The notes under the pieces: model-generated
The model's database searches: none
What the model saw: the letters and a program-made list of their open reading frames with translations, nothing else
What the model was told of the DNA's origin: nothing
Made by a program: the position numbers and the translations under genes
IMG/VR virus record: IMGVR_UViG_3300042556_002422
Span: 1 to 26,722 of that record
Direction: 5' to 3' (one strand)
Origin: a virus
Length of the DNA: 26,722 nt
Shown: positions 7,454 through 15,662 of the stretch, one piece after another
Position numbering within the stretch: the stretch's first letter is position 1
How the letters are laid out: every line of letters starts with the position of its first letter

Positions 7454-8335
7454 TCATGCAGCTTGTGACAAATACCTTTTGTCCGGTATTGCGTCAACAC
7501 AGCTTTTACATAGTGTTTCGTTAGTAAAATGGGGTAGTTTATTTAATTCTAAAAGTTTTTGCATTGCAGGACCATTTAAGATATCGTCATAAGAATCAGT
7601 CAGTAGATTGCCCATAACGTGTTTTTTGTCGTAATCCATACAACACAACAATACTTCTCCGTTTGGTAAAAGGACTCCTTGATTATAAAGTATAGTTTTA
7701 CCGCAAACAACAGGCCCTTCGTGTCTTGGAGTAAGTTTAATTACTTGCCCTTTAACTTGTTCTTTGTTAAGTAAACCTGCACGATCGTGCGCAGCTATGT
7801 CCCATCGATGACTAGGTGCCGCTCCGGGTAAATGTTGTATGGAGGGATGTATTCCATCGTCGCTCATGGTCATGGCCTCATAATGAACGCCGGCAGTTTG
7901 CAATATAGTTCTCATGCCTATATAGGCGTATTCCCATTCTTCGCTGTGTTTCCACCCTTTCATGTTACCGGCTGCATCCGGAAAATGAATTTTAAAAATA
8001 TCAAATTTGTCTGCGTACCGTAAAACAATTTCACCAACCCTGTGAACTGTTTGTTCATCCCAATTGTACAGAGTAGTAAAGATTGCCACTCTGTGTCCTT
8101 TTTCAAGCACATACTCTAACATGTCACTACAATCAGGGTTAACCCAAGGTTCGGCCTGTCCACTAAAATCAATTCGCACATATTCAGGCACTTTGTCTAT
8201 CATGATTTTAAAATCATCAAAGCTCATGTATTTGACGTCATCGCCGTAGACATCTCGCAAATTGTCTTGCGGGCAATATGTACACATTAATGGACAACCT
8301 ATCATGGTTGTAATTTCAATTTGATAAAAATTCAT
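7454..8335 (-). CDS. Radical SAM protein with C-terminal SPASM-like domain
   Basis: A 293-residue radical SAM enzyme. C14-x3-C18-x2-C21 in GCPLMCTYC binds the [4Fe-4S] cluster that cleaves SAM, and DFSGQAEPWVNPD (about 57-69) matches the SAM-binding GGE-type motif region. The C-terminal part has CGKTILYNQG, LPNGEVLLCCMDY, GNL and C-x2-C (CKSC), the cysteine layout of a SPASM auxiliary-cluster domain. SPASM enzymes usually modify peptides or carbohydrates. The gene starts three bases after the stop of the GT17-like gene and is cotranscribed with it, so a sugar or glycoconjugate substrate is possible. Substrate unknown. Confidence 0.87.
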   Translation of the reverse strand: MNFYQIEITTMIGCPLMCTYCPQDNLRDVYGDDVKYMSFDDFKIMIDKVPEYVRIDFSGQAEPWVNPDCSDMLEYVLEKGHRVAIFTTLYNWDEQTVHRVGEIVLRYADKFDIFKIHFPDAAGNMKGWKHSEEWEYAYIGMRTILQTAGVHYEAMTMSDDGIHPSIQHLPGAAPSHRWDIAAHDRAGLLNKEQVKGQVIKLTPRHEGPVVCGKTILYNQGVLLPNGEVLLCCMDYDKKHVMGNLLTDSYDDILNGPAMQKLLELNKLPHFTNETLCKSCVDAIPDKRYLSQAA

Positions 8336-8338
8336 ATT

Positions 8339-9190
8339 TTAATTAAAAGGTAAAAAGTCAGTTATATTGTGTGTTGCACCAGCAATGTATTTTTTATATT
8401 TAGTGATGTTATTTACTAGTGTTTTTGGCATGTAGTCATCAATTTCTACGTTGACAAACACTTCTGAATTATTTGGGCCCAGACCGTGACCGTTTTGAAC
8501 ACTGGATTCTACATCAATTGAGCTCATCACTTCAGGTGTATTGGTTTCTTGATGTGCAAAACTTTTTATTTTATTTTTGGCAAATTCTGTATCGCCTAGG
8601 TAACTAAACTGCCATCCAGCATGTTCCATAACTCTAATACCGCTGTTGGTATAACCATATGGTAAACTTGCCAATTGGAATCTTTGAAATCTAAATTCAT
8701 CTGCGGGCACTATGAGTCGTTTTCGGCAGGCCATACCCCAAATCATGTACTTACTGTCTGTGGTTGTAAGCATGTGATTAAACTTGAAATAGAATAGCGG
8801 CATTCTCAATCCCCAGATCTGGGTTTCATTGTCTTGCCGCATGGCGTCTACTGTTTCTGGTCTAATAATTTCATCAAGATCAGAAACAATTATAATATCG
8901 TTGTCATCAGCATCAATTATTCCTTGATTGATACTATTTCTTTGCCAAATATCATTGTCCCATGCATTACTGCTATGCGGCATGTCTGCCACCTTGATGT
9001 GTATAACTTTATCTAACCATTTTGCATATCTGTCTTTGTTTTCGTCAAAATAATATGGTTTTGGGATGTCAGTAAATGTTGTATTTGCTTCTACCAAAAC
9101 AAAATGATCCACATGATCATAAAGTTCTTCAAATCTCAGTTCCAGCAAATCTAGCTCGTTGTAAAAAGGAAAGCAATCGTATATTTTCAT
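8339..9190 (-). CDS. Glycosyltransferase family 17-like protein
   Basis: A 283-residue GT-A type glycosyltransferase resembling family 17 (the MGAT3-like beta-1,4-N-acetylglucosaminyltransferase group). The N-terminal YDCFPFYNELDLLELRF (4-20) and FVLVEANTTFT (30-40) are hallmark blocks. IIIVSDLDEIIRPE (99-112) contains the metal-binding D104-L-D106. WQFSYLGD and KIKSFAHQE in the C-terminal half match the family's acceptor-site region. No signal peptide is seen, so it would act in the cytoplasm. It is the first gene leftward from the divergent promoter at about 9239-9267. Its ribosome binding site is weak. Confidence 0.85.
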   Translation of the reverse strand: MKIYDCFPFYNELDLLELRFEELYDHVDHFVLVEANTTFTDIPKPYYFDENKDRYAKWLDKVIHIKVADMPHSSNAWDNDIWQRNSINQGIIDADDNDIIIVSDLDEIIRPETVDAMRQDNETQIWGLRMPLFYFKFNHMLTTTDSKYMIWGMACRKRLIVPADEFRFQRFQLASLPYGYTNSGIRVMEHAGWQFSYLGDTEFAKNKIKSFAHQETNTPEVMSSIDVESSVQNGHGLGPNNSEVFVNVEIDDYMPKTLVNNITKYKKYIAGATHNITDFLPFN

Positions 9191-9213
9191 ATTGGTACTT
9201 ATAATTTAAAAAC

Positions 9214-9243
9214 TTGACTTTTAGATTTTGTAAATAGTATAAT
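9214..9243 (+). promoter_or_regulatory. Sigma70-type promoter for the rightward plus-strand cassette
   Basis: TTGACT (9214-9219) and TATAAT (9238-9243) are spaced by 18 bases, one more than optimal. The predicted transcription start is near 9250, so the leader to the TTG start at 9268 is short. It carries AAAGGA at 9255-9260, seven bases before that start codon. Confidence 0.8.
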
Positions 9244-9267
9244 ACTATCAATCAAAAGGATATTCAA
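9239..9267 (-). promoter_or_regulatory. Divergent promoter sharing the -10 box of the rightward promoter
   Basis: On the minus strand TTGAAT (9262-9267) and TATTAT (9239-9244) have a 17-base spacer. The -10 box overlaps the rightward TATAAT inside the palindrome TAGTAT-A-ATACTA. The match is weaker than the rightward promoter (4 of 6 and 5 of 6). It would give a leader of about 40 bases for the GT17-like gene. Confidence 0.55.
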
Positions 9268-9924
9268 TTGAAATTTGCTCTTGTAACTGCTCACAATGAG
9301 GCTTACCAACCTTTAGCAGATATTACCTGGAATCAAAATAAAAAAGTCTATTGCGAAAAATGGGGTTACGACGCACTTGCAATGACCACTGGATTTAAAC
9401 ATCCGGTACAATATATAAGTTTTGAGCGTACACGTTACATTGCAGATCTACTAGAATCAGGAAAATATGATTGGATTCATGCAGTAGGTTGCGATACTAT
9501 GATTACAAATTTTAACATCAAACTAGAAGATTTAATAGACAACGACTTTGATTTTGTTATTGCCACCGATTGCTATAATATCAACAATGACAGCTTTCTA
9601 GCTAGAGCTACAGATACAACTATAAAGTGGTTGCGTAATACAGTCAATCTACTAGACAGCTACACTAATGCTAAATGGTTGGATCAGTCGGCCATGATAG
9701 ATACTATTGATATGATGGCAGACCGTATTAAAATTGTGCCACAGCGAACTATGAATTCATACGATTATGATCTTTATCCCGGACTAGTTCCTCACATTTA
9801 CAAAAAAGATCTATTAGGCAACGATGGCCAATGGCAATCAGGAGATTTTTTAATTCACTGGCCTGCTGTACCTTTAGCGACTAGAATCAAACTGGCACAA
9901 GAAATGCTAGGACAAGTTATCTGA
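9268..9924 (+). CDS. GT34-like (GMA12/MNN10) galactosyl/mannosyltransferase-type protein
   Basis: A 218-residue protein with the core of the GMA12/MNN10 family, GT-A fold enzymes that transfer galactose, xylose or mannose. FALVTAHNEAY opens the fold. DWIHAVGCDTMITN (68-81) holds the metal-site region around D76, in place of the usual DxD. NNDSFLARAT, WLDQSAMID and QWQSGDFLIHWPAV match the family's substrate-binding and C-terminal His blocks. The start is TTG at 9268: AAAGGA is seven bases upstream and a strong promoter immediately precedes. It is the first gene of the rightward operon, sharing one base (TGATG) with the next gene. Donor unknown. Confidence 0.75.
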   Translation: MKFALVTAHNEAYQPLADITWNQNKKVYCEKWGYDALAMTTGFKHPVQYISFERTRYIADLLESGKYDWIHAVGCDTMITNFNIKLEDLIDNDFDFVIATDCYNINNDSFLARATDTTIKWLRNTVNLLDSYTNAKWLDQSAMIDTIDMMADRIKIVPQRTMNSYDYDLYPGLVPHIYKKDLLGNDGQWQSGDFLIHWPAVPLATRIKLAQEMLGQVI

Positions 9925-10652
9925 TGAGATTATCAAATATAAACTACCATGAAGTCACATGCAAGATATGCAATCATGACACATCTATCTGGGGTTGTGT
10001 TGATTTTAATAAAAACTGCGAAGAACGTAACGGTATGTATTTGCCTTATACCGGGGTATCTGTTTATTATTTAAAATGCAATCACTGTGAATTTATTTTT
10101 AGTCCAGATTTTGATACTTGGACCAAAGAAGATTTCAAAGAACTTATTTACAATGATGACTATATTATAGTTGATCCCGAATACAACGGCCAAAGAAGTA
10201 TCAATGATGCTCAATATTTTCTTAATCGTTTACAGATAAAAAAAGATATTGACATCTTGGATTACGGAGCAGGTCCTGCTGTATTAGGTAAAGAATTAGC
10301 AAAACACGGATATTCAGTTGACAGTTGGGATCCTATGTGGGGCACCAATCCAGACTGGGATAAAGATAAAAAATTTGATTTAGTTATGGCCTGGGAAGTT
10401 CTCGAACACACTCCTACTCCTATACAAACCATAGCAGAAATGCATAGTTGGTTAAAACCTGGTGGATCAATATTACTAGCAACTTGCAGCACAGGAATAA
10501 TGCAGGGACGCCGTGATCCAACATTTTGGTATTTGAGTCCTCGCAATGGTCATATTTGCATGTATTCAGATATGAGTTTAGATATTTTGTTTTCAAATTT
10601 TGGTATGAGGGTGCAGCACGATCCATGGAATATTCACTTAGCGAGTTATTAA
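9924..10652 (+). CDS. SAM-dependent methyltransferase with N-terminal zinc-ribbon-like motif
   Basis: A 242-residue class I methyltransferase. Two CxxC pairs, C13/C16 and C52/C55, suggest a small zinc-binding head like that of sugar C-methyltransferases, but the long C-terminal domain of those enzymes is missing. SAM motif I is ILDYGAGPAVLGKEL (111-125), and DLVMAWEVLEHT with LKPGGSILLAT are motifs II and III. The product could be an O- or C-methylated sugar or glycan. It sits between the GT34-like and RfbH-like genes and overlaps the first by one base. A related but longer methyltransferase lies at 4253-5470. Confidence 0.82.
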   Translation: MRLSNINYHEVTCKICNHDTSIWGCVDFNKNCEERNGMYLPYTGVSVYYLKCNHCEFIFSPDFDTWTKEDFKELIYNDDYIIVDPEYNGQRSINDAQYFLNRLQIKKDIDILDYGAGPAVLGKELAKHGYSVDSWDPMWGTNPDWDKDKKFDLVMAWEVLEHTPTPIQTIAEMHSWLKPGGSILLATCSTGIMQGRRDPTFWYLSPRNGHICMYSDMSLDILFSNFGMRVQHDPWNIHLASY

Positions 10653-10653
10653 T

Positions 10654-11973
10654 ATGAAAGAAATTTTAGAACAAGTACGACAATATATTCAAGAAAAACA
10701 GACAAATAGGACCTGGACAGCAGGTAAAGATTTTGTAAACTATGCAGGTACCTACTACAATGAAGATGAATATGCAGCTGGTGTTGAAAGCTTGCTTAAG
10801 GGCTGGTTGGCAATGGGCAGCGAAAGCCTGAAGTTTGAAAGACAATTTCCTAAACAGTTTGGAAAGACTGGTGGTATAGTTACTAACAGCGGTAGCTCAA
10901 GTAACTTACTAATGATGGCAAGCTTGACTAGCAAGCGGGGCTACAACTTTCCCAAAGGCACCAAAGTCTTAATGCCAATTGCAGGATTTCCTACTACACT
11001 AAACCCTACATTACAAGTGGGTTTTGAACCTATTTTCGTTGACATTGAATTGGACACATTAAACATCGATCTAGAGCAAGCAGAGCGAGTATTGCGTAAT
11101 GATCCTTATATCAAGGTGATTACATTTGCGCATGTGCTAGGTAACCCACCAAACATGGATCAGCTGATGGAGTTAGTTGAAAAATATAAACTGGTGTTGC
11201 TAGAAGATTGCTGTGATGCTCTTGGTAGCACATACGACAATAAGCCATTAGGTTCATTTGGTTTAATGGCTTCGTGTTCATTTTATCCAGCACATCACAT
11301 GACCATGGGCGAAGGTGGTTTTGTGGTCACAGATGATCAAAATCAAGAAGTTATTCTACGTAGTCTAAGAGAATGGGGCCGTGGTTGTTATTGTGTAGGT
11401 CCCGAAGCTAACAAATTAAAATGCGGTACATGTGGGACTAGATTCAGAGAATGGATTCCAGAACTGCCCGGCGAAATATTTGATCACAAATACGTTTACG
11501 ATGAAATTGGATACAATTTAAAACCAATTGAACTGCAATGTGCAATGGGTATGCAGCAACTAAAGAAACTGCCAGAGATTCATTCTTTGCGCCGGCGCAA
11601 TTATCAACTGTTGTTTGATATCTATTCTAAATACGAAGAATTCTTCTATCTTCCTAGAGCACGAGATAAATCTGATCCAAGTTGGTTCGCATTTCCATTA
11701 ACTATTAGATCAAGCGCACCATTTACTCGTGCAGATATAGTAGATTATTTAGAAGAAAATCTAATTCAAACTCGTCCATACTTTGCAGGCAATATTATGT
11801 TGCAACCAGCATACAGTCATTTAATGGATCCTGCTCGGGCCAGAGACGATTTTCCAAATGCCACACATGCCATGACACATACCTACTTCCATGGTACTAG
11901 TCCGGTAATTACACCAGAACAAATTGCCTACATAGGCGAAAAGGTTGATGGATTTATGAGTTTGTTTCAATGA
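10654..11973 (+). CDS. RfbH/DdhC-like NDP-4-keto-6-deoxyglucose 3-dehydratase (E1 type)
   Basis: A 439-residue member of the DegT/DnrJ/EryC1/StrS superfamily in the special E1 (RfbH, DdhC, SpnQ) branch. LLEDCCDALGSTYD (182-195) is the cofactor-binding strand. FYPAHHMTMGEGG (210-222) has histidine where aminotransferases have the PLP-binding lysine, the hallmark of the 3-dehydratases. REWGRGCYC followed by KCGTC (C245, C247, C257, C260) supplies cysteines for the iron-sulfur cluster of E1-type enzymes. Length matches RfbH. Known E1 removes the C3 hydroxyl of CDP-4-keto-6-deoxyglucose using PMP and electrons from a reductase (E3), which is not in this window. It overlaps the next gene by four bases. 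Confidence 0.9.
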   Translation: MKEILEQVRQYIQEKQTNRTWTAGKDFVNYAGTYYNEDEYAAGVESLLKGWLAMGSESLKFERQFPKQFGKTGGIVTNSGSSSNLLMMASLTSKRGYNFPKGTKVLMPIAGFPTTLNPTLQVGFEPIFVDIELDTLNIDLEQAERVLRNDPYIKVITFAHVLGNPPNMDQLMELVEKYKLVLLEDCCDALGSTYDNKPLGSFGLMASCSFYPAHHMTMGEGGFVVTDDQNQEVILRSLREWGRGCYCVGPEANKLKCGTCGTRFREWIPELPGEIFDHKYVYDEIGYNLKPIELQCAMGMQQLKKLPEIHSLRRRNYQLLFDIYSKYEEFFYLPRARDKSDPSWFAFPLTIRSSAPFTRADIVDYLEENLIQTRPYFAGNIMLQPAYSHLMDPARARDDFPNATHAMTHTYFHGTSPVITPEQIAYIGEKVDGFMSLFQ

Positions 11974-13136
11974 AAAATCTAAGCCAAGTCACCAAAAACA
12001 TAGACGGTCAGCCTATGTTCAAGTATTTAGACAAAGCAAAAACCCTTGAGGCCCAAGGAAAGCATCTTATACACATGGAAATAGGAGAACCAGATTTTGA
12101 TACTCCTATGAATGTTACCTGGGCTGCTGTTAAATCTTTAGCATCTGGCGAAACACATTACGAAAGCAGTTTTGGGCTATTAGAATTCAGACAAGCCGTG
12201 CAATTTGCCACTGAAAGAAGCAGAGGCTTTCGCCCAGACATTGACCAGATTCTAATCACTCCTGGTGCAAACATTGCAATTTTTTATGCTGTGTTTTGTT
12301 TGGTTGATCCTGGCTACGAAGTTATTGTGCCAGATCCGGGATTCAGCACATATTATAGCAACATAAAGATGTGCGGAGCTGTGCCTGTTAGAGTTCCCCT
12401 AAAAGAAGAAAATCAATTTAGAATGAACCCAAGTGATATAGAAGCAGCTATCACCGATAAGACAAGATTAATAATAATTAACAGCCCGCAAAATCCTACT
12501 GGCAGTCTTTTAACTCAAGAAGATGTAAAAAGAATATATGAAATTGCTAAAAAATATGACATCTATGTTTACAGTGACGAAATATATGCTAGGATGACAT
12601 ATGATCCCGTGGGATTTAGCAGTCCTAGCATCTATGATCATTGTAGAGAACATGTAATTTTAGCCAATGGATTTTCAAAAGCCTTTGCAATGACTGGCTG
12701 GAGATTAGGCACAGTAATAGGACCATCAGTTGTGATTGAAAGAATGGCCGCACTATTACAAACTACGTCAAGTTGCGTTAGCCCTTTTATACAACGAGCA
12801 GGAATTGAAGCAATTCGTGGTAGTCAAGAAACAGTAACTAATATGATGCATGAATATAAAATGCGTCGAGATCTGTTAGTGGATGGGCTCAACAGAATTA
12901 AAGGAATTACTTGTCTTAAACCTGGCGGAGCATTTTATGTGTTTCCCAACATCAAAGACACAGGACTTACCAGTGATGAAGTAGTTGAAAAACTACTACA
13001 AGGAGGTGTGGTTACATTACCAGGTCATTGTTTTGGTGAATATGGCAATGGGTATATTAGACTGTGCTATGCCACAAGTAGAGAAAATATTCAAGAAGCA
13101 TTGCATAGAATACAAAAAGTATTGGGGTTGAAATGA
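11970..13136 (+). CDS. Class I/II PLP-dependent aminotransferase (AspC-like)
   Basis: A 388-residue fold-type I aminotransferase. GEPDFDTP (39-46), NSPQNPTGS (171-179), YSDEIYARM (201-209) and NGFSKAFAMTGWRLG (233-247) are the standard blocks, with K237 as the PLP Schiff-base lysine. The C-terminal GYIRLCYATS contains the substrate-carboxylate arginine. The family uses aspartate, aromatic amino acids or alanine. Its place between the 3-dehydratase and the ThDP enzyme, with four-base overlaps on both sides, suggests it feeds or draws on the same pool, for example making pyruvate from alanine. That role is inference. It is not a DegT-type sugar aminotransferase. Confidence 0.88.
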   Translation: MKNLSQVTKNIDGQPMFKYLDKAKTLEAQGKHLIHMEIGEPDFDTPMNVTWAAVKSLASGETHYESSFGLLEFRQAVQFATERSRGFRPDIDQILITPGANIAIFYAVFCLVDPGYEVIVPDPGFSTYYSNIKMCGAVPVRVPLKEENQFRMNPSDIEAAITDKTRLIIINSPQNPTGSLLTQEDVKRIYEIAKKYDIYVYSDEIYARMTYDPVGFSSPSIYDHCREHVILANGFSKAFAMTGWRLGTVIGPSVVIERMAALLQTTSSCVSPFIQRAGIEAIRGSQETVTNMMHEYKMRRDLLVDGLNRIKGITCLKPGGAFYVFPNIKDTGLTSDEVVEKLLQGGVVTLPGHCFGEYGNGYIRLCYATSRENIQEALHRIQKVLGLK

Positions 13137-14140
13137 GAGTTTGTGATTGGATAGCCAATTACTTGAAGTCAATTGGTGTGGAACGAGTGCATGGATTAAT
13201 GGGCGGTGGCGCCAGCGGTCTAAATGATGGTTTTATCAAGCAAGACATGCCTTATATTTGCTATCATCATGAACAGGGTGCAGGACATGCTGCCATCGGT
13301 GAAAGTAAATTTACAGGAAAACTAGCTGTAGTAAATCCTACCACAGGGTGTGCCGGAACTAATTGTGCCACCAGTGTGTTAAATGCCTGGCAAGATAGTG
13401 TTCCTGTTTTATTTCTCAGTGGTAATGTTCGTTTAGATACATGCTCAGGACATATCAATAAACAAAAAAATATCAATATAAGAAAGTACGGTATTCAAGA
13501 ACATCATGTAGTAGATACTTATAAATCAATGACCAAGTTTTCTTACTTTATTGATAATGTTGATGATGTGTGTTATGTTCTACAATATGCTGTACATGCT
13601 GCACAATCTGGACGACCTGGTCCTGTTTGGATAGATATTCCAGGAAATATTCAAACGGCAGAAATGCCTGTATCTTATAAAGAATATCAACCGCTGCAAC
13701 TACAACAACAAGTTGATGATTTGTCTTTTATCAAGCAATCTATTGAAAAATCTCAAAGGCCGATCGTTCTTGCTGGTTACGGAATTAGACAAAGTAACAC
13801 TGTTGATCTTTTCGTGCAGTTTATTGAAAAATATCAGATACCTTACGTTAGCACATACGGTGCTAGAGATTTTACAGCAGACAAGCACCCATTAAGCATA
13901 GGCGCTGTAGGAATAAAAGGAAGTAGAGCAGGCAACTTTGCTATGCAAAATGCTGACTTACTATTGGTTTTAGGCAGTAGCCTAGGAGCAAGTGTTATCG
14001 GATATGATCCTAAACAGTTTAGCCCAGCCAGTTATAAAATAATAGTTGATATTGACATAGAAGAATTGAAAAAAGATATTGTAAAAATTGATGCAAAATA
14101 CAATATTGATCTTGAAAAATTTTTTAGAGGTATGTTTTGA
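13133..14140 (+). CDS. Acetolactate-synthase-like ThDP enzyme, PYR plus central domain subunit
   Basis: A 335-residue protein matching the first two domains of acetolactate-synthase-type ThDP enzymes found in polysaccharide loci. The PYR domain has GLMGGGASGLNDGF and YHHEQGAGHAA, where E47 is the glutamate that activates ThDP. VNPTTGCAGTNCATSVLNAW and GRPGPVWIDIPG follow. The central domain runs to the end (SLGASVIGYDPKQF), as in YerE-type flavoenzymes. The PP domain is absent here and is encoded by the next gene. The protein ends FFRGMF and stops at TGA 14138-14140, which overlaps the TTG start of the partner. Together the two chains sum to 582 residues, the normal full enzyme length. Predicted role: attach a two-carbon unit from pyruvate to a keto-sugar. 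Confidence 0.85.
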   Translation: MRVCDWIANYLKSIGVERVHGLMGGGASGLNDGFIKQDMPYICYHHEQGAGHAAIGESKFTGKLAVVNPTTGCAGTNCATSVLNAWQDSVPVLFLSGNVRLDTCSGHINKQKNINIRKYGIQEHHVVDTYKSMTKFSYFIDNVDDVCYVLQYAVHAAQSGRPGPVWIDIPGNIQTAEMPVSYKEYQPLQLQQQVDDLSFIKQSIEKSQRPIVLAGYGIRQSNTVDLFVQFIEKYQIPYVSTYGARDFTADKHPLSIGAVGIKGSRAGNFAMQNADLLLVLGSSLGASVIGYDPKQFSPASYKIIVDIDIEELKKDIVKIDAKYNIDLEKFFRGMF

Positions 14141-14880
14141 ACAGAAAAGAATGGATCAACAAATGCGGCGATTGGAAAACCAAATGGCCTGTTATGCAAC
14201 CAGAGTATGAAGCAAGCAACAATGACCATAGGTTAAACATCTATGCGGTATTGGATGCAGTAAACAAACACAGCCGCATTGAAGACATTATTATGGGCGA
14301 TGCTGGTAGTATCAGTTATGCCGGTCCTGTGGCTTTAAATGCCAAACAAGGTCAACGATTTATCTTTAGTCCAGCACAGGCTGATATGGGATGGGCATTA
14401 CCAGCAGCAATTGGGGTATCAATGGCAAGTGATCAACCTATTATCTCTATAATTGGAGATGGTAGTTTCATGAGTAACATTCAAGAACTTGCTGTAGTAA
14501 AGCAACACAACCTTGATATAAAATTTATAATCCTAAATAACAATGGTTATCTAAGCATTAAAAATACCCAGACAAAATACTTTCAAGGTAGAGTATATGG
14601 TACCAGCAGTGAAACCGGTCTTTGGTTTCCTAATTTTAAGAATATAGCAGAAGCTTTTGGTCTAGATTATCACGATGCTAGTCAGGCCGGCGATCTTGAA
14701 AGATTTGGTGAATGGTTTGCCCAGCCGGGACCATCAATTATTGATTGTCAATGTCTAGCAGAGCAAGAAATACTTCCAGCTCAAGCACTTAAAAATGGTA
14801 AACAAGCAGGTCTTCATGACATGACTCCATTCCTAAGCGACAAAGAGCTTGCAGACGAAATGATTGTCAAAATCGAATGA
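14137..14880 (+). CDS. Acetolactate-synthase-like ThDP enzyme, PP-domain subunit
   Basis: A 247-residue protein equal to the C-terminal PP domain of acetolactate-synthase-like enzymes. GDGSFMSN (107-114) through LNNNGY (133-138) forms the GDG-x(24-27)-NN motif that binds Mg-ThDP diphosphate. QADMGWALPAAIGVSMA (81-97) is another family block. The start is TTG at 14137, with AGAGG six bases upstream (14126-14130). In-frame TAG at 14125 blocks any longer reading. The N-terminal linker NRKEWINKCGDWKTKWPV is what normally joins the central and PP domains, so this is a split enzyme and not a separate decarboxylase beta chain. It overlaps the reductase gene by four bases. Confidence 0.85.
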   Translation: MNRKEWINKCGDWKTKWPVMQPEYEASNNDHRLNIYAVLDAVNKHSRIEDIIMGDAGSISYAGPVALNAKQGQRFIFSPAQADMGWALPAAIGVSMASDQPIISIIGDGSFMSNIQELAVVKQHNLDIKFIILNNNGYLSIKNTQTKYFQGRVYGTSSETGLWFPNFKNIAEAFGLDYHDASQAGDLERFGEWFAQPGPSIIDCQCLAEQEILPAQALKNGKQAGLHDMTPFLSDKELADEMIVKIE

Positions 14881-15659
14881 AAGTAGCAGTTTTAGGTTCG
14901 TCTGGATATTTAGGTTCATACATTGTAAACAATATTCAAAATTGTACTGTTTATCCTATTACTAGAGACACCATTGATTTGACCAATGTTGATCAAGTAA
15001 GAAATTTTCTCATATCAACTACCCCTGATGTTATAATTAATTGTGCTACTTCTGGTGGAAAAACAAAGATGGGAGAAAATAATTTCCTGGACATTCAAAA
15101 TAACTTGTCTGTGTTTTTAAGTTTTTATAATAGCAGCGACCTAGTTCCAAAATTTATAAATGTAGGAAGTGGTGCGGAATTTGATATTAGTAAAAATATC
15201 GATCTTTGCAAAGAGGAAAGCATATTAGAATCATTTCCTAACGAATCGTATGGGTATAGTAAAAATATAATATCAAGATTGTGTTTAGCAAAAGAAAATT
15301 TTTACACACTAAGACTCTTTGGTTGTTTTGATAAATCAGAACCTGATTTTAGATTATTTAAGAAACTTCTTAGAGGTCAAGTAAATAGTATAATAGATAG
15401 ACAATTTGATTTCTTCAGCGCCAGTGATTTTGTTAGGGTTTTAGAACTTTATATTTTCGAAAACCAATTGCCTCAAGACATCAACTGTGTTTATCAAAAA
15501 AAATACATGTTGAGCGAAATATTACATAAATTTAATAAAGAGTTTGTTGTTGAGGGAATTAATGCAAACAATTATACCGGCGATTCTACAAAATTAGATT
15601 CGTTAAATATCGAACTCGAAGGTCTTCAAAGCGGAATTAACAAGTACATAAATGCGTAA
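14877..15659 (+). CDS. NAD(P)-dependent nucleotide-sugar reductase/epimerase, RmlD-like
   Basis: A 260-residue short-chain dehydrogenase. GSSGYLG (7-13) is the nucleotide-binding turn and Y124-x3-K128 in ESYGYSKN is the catalytic pair. The order TPDVIINCAT, then KFINVGSGAEF, matches RmlD/WcaG-type enzymes. The chain is short (typical 290-310) and its reading is rich in Asn, Ile and Lys, with AT-rich codons more marked than in its neighbours. Placed after the ThDP enzyme, it is a candidate for the ketoreductase that completes a branched sugar, in the position of YerF. This role is inference. A plain 4-ketoreductase for the dehydratase product is an alternative. Confidence 0.8.
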   Translation: MKVAVLGSSGYLGSYIVNNIQNCTVYPITRDTIDLTNVDQVRNFLISTTPDVIINCATSGGKTKMGENNFLDIQNNLSVFLSFYNSSDLVPKFINVGSGAEFDISKNIDLCKEESILESFPNESYGYSKNIISRLCLAKENFYTLRLFGCFDKSEPDFRLFKKLLRGQVNSIIDRQFDFFSASDFVRVLELYIFENQLPQDINCVYQKKYMLSEILHKFNKEFVVEGINANNYTGDSTKLDSLNIELEGLQSGINKYINA

Positions 15660-15662
15660 ACT

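Noticed and set aside
14125-14140. Programmed -1 frameshift joining the two ThDP-enzyme frames
   Set aside because: The shared open stretch is only 13 bases, no X-XXY-YYZ heptamer is in the right frame (the AAAAATTTTTTAG run lies before the in-frame TAG), and a well-spaced AGAGG supports separate initiation at TTG.
11970-14880. Phosphonate or sulfopyruvate pathway (aminotransferase plus ThDP decarboxylase)
   Set aside because: No PEP mutase or sulfolactate gene is present, the ThDP protein keeps a full central domain, and the RfbH-like neighbour points to sugar chemistry.
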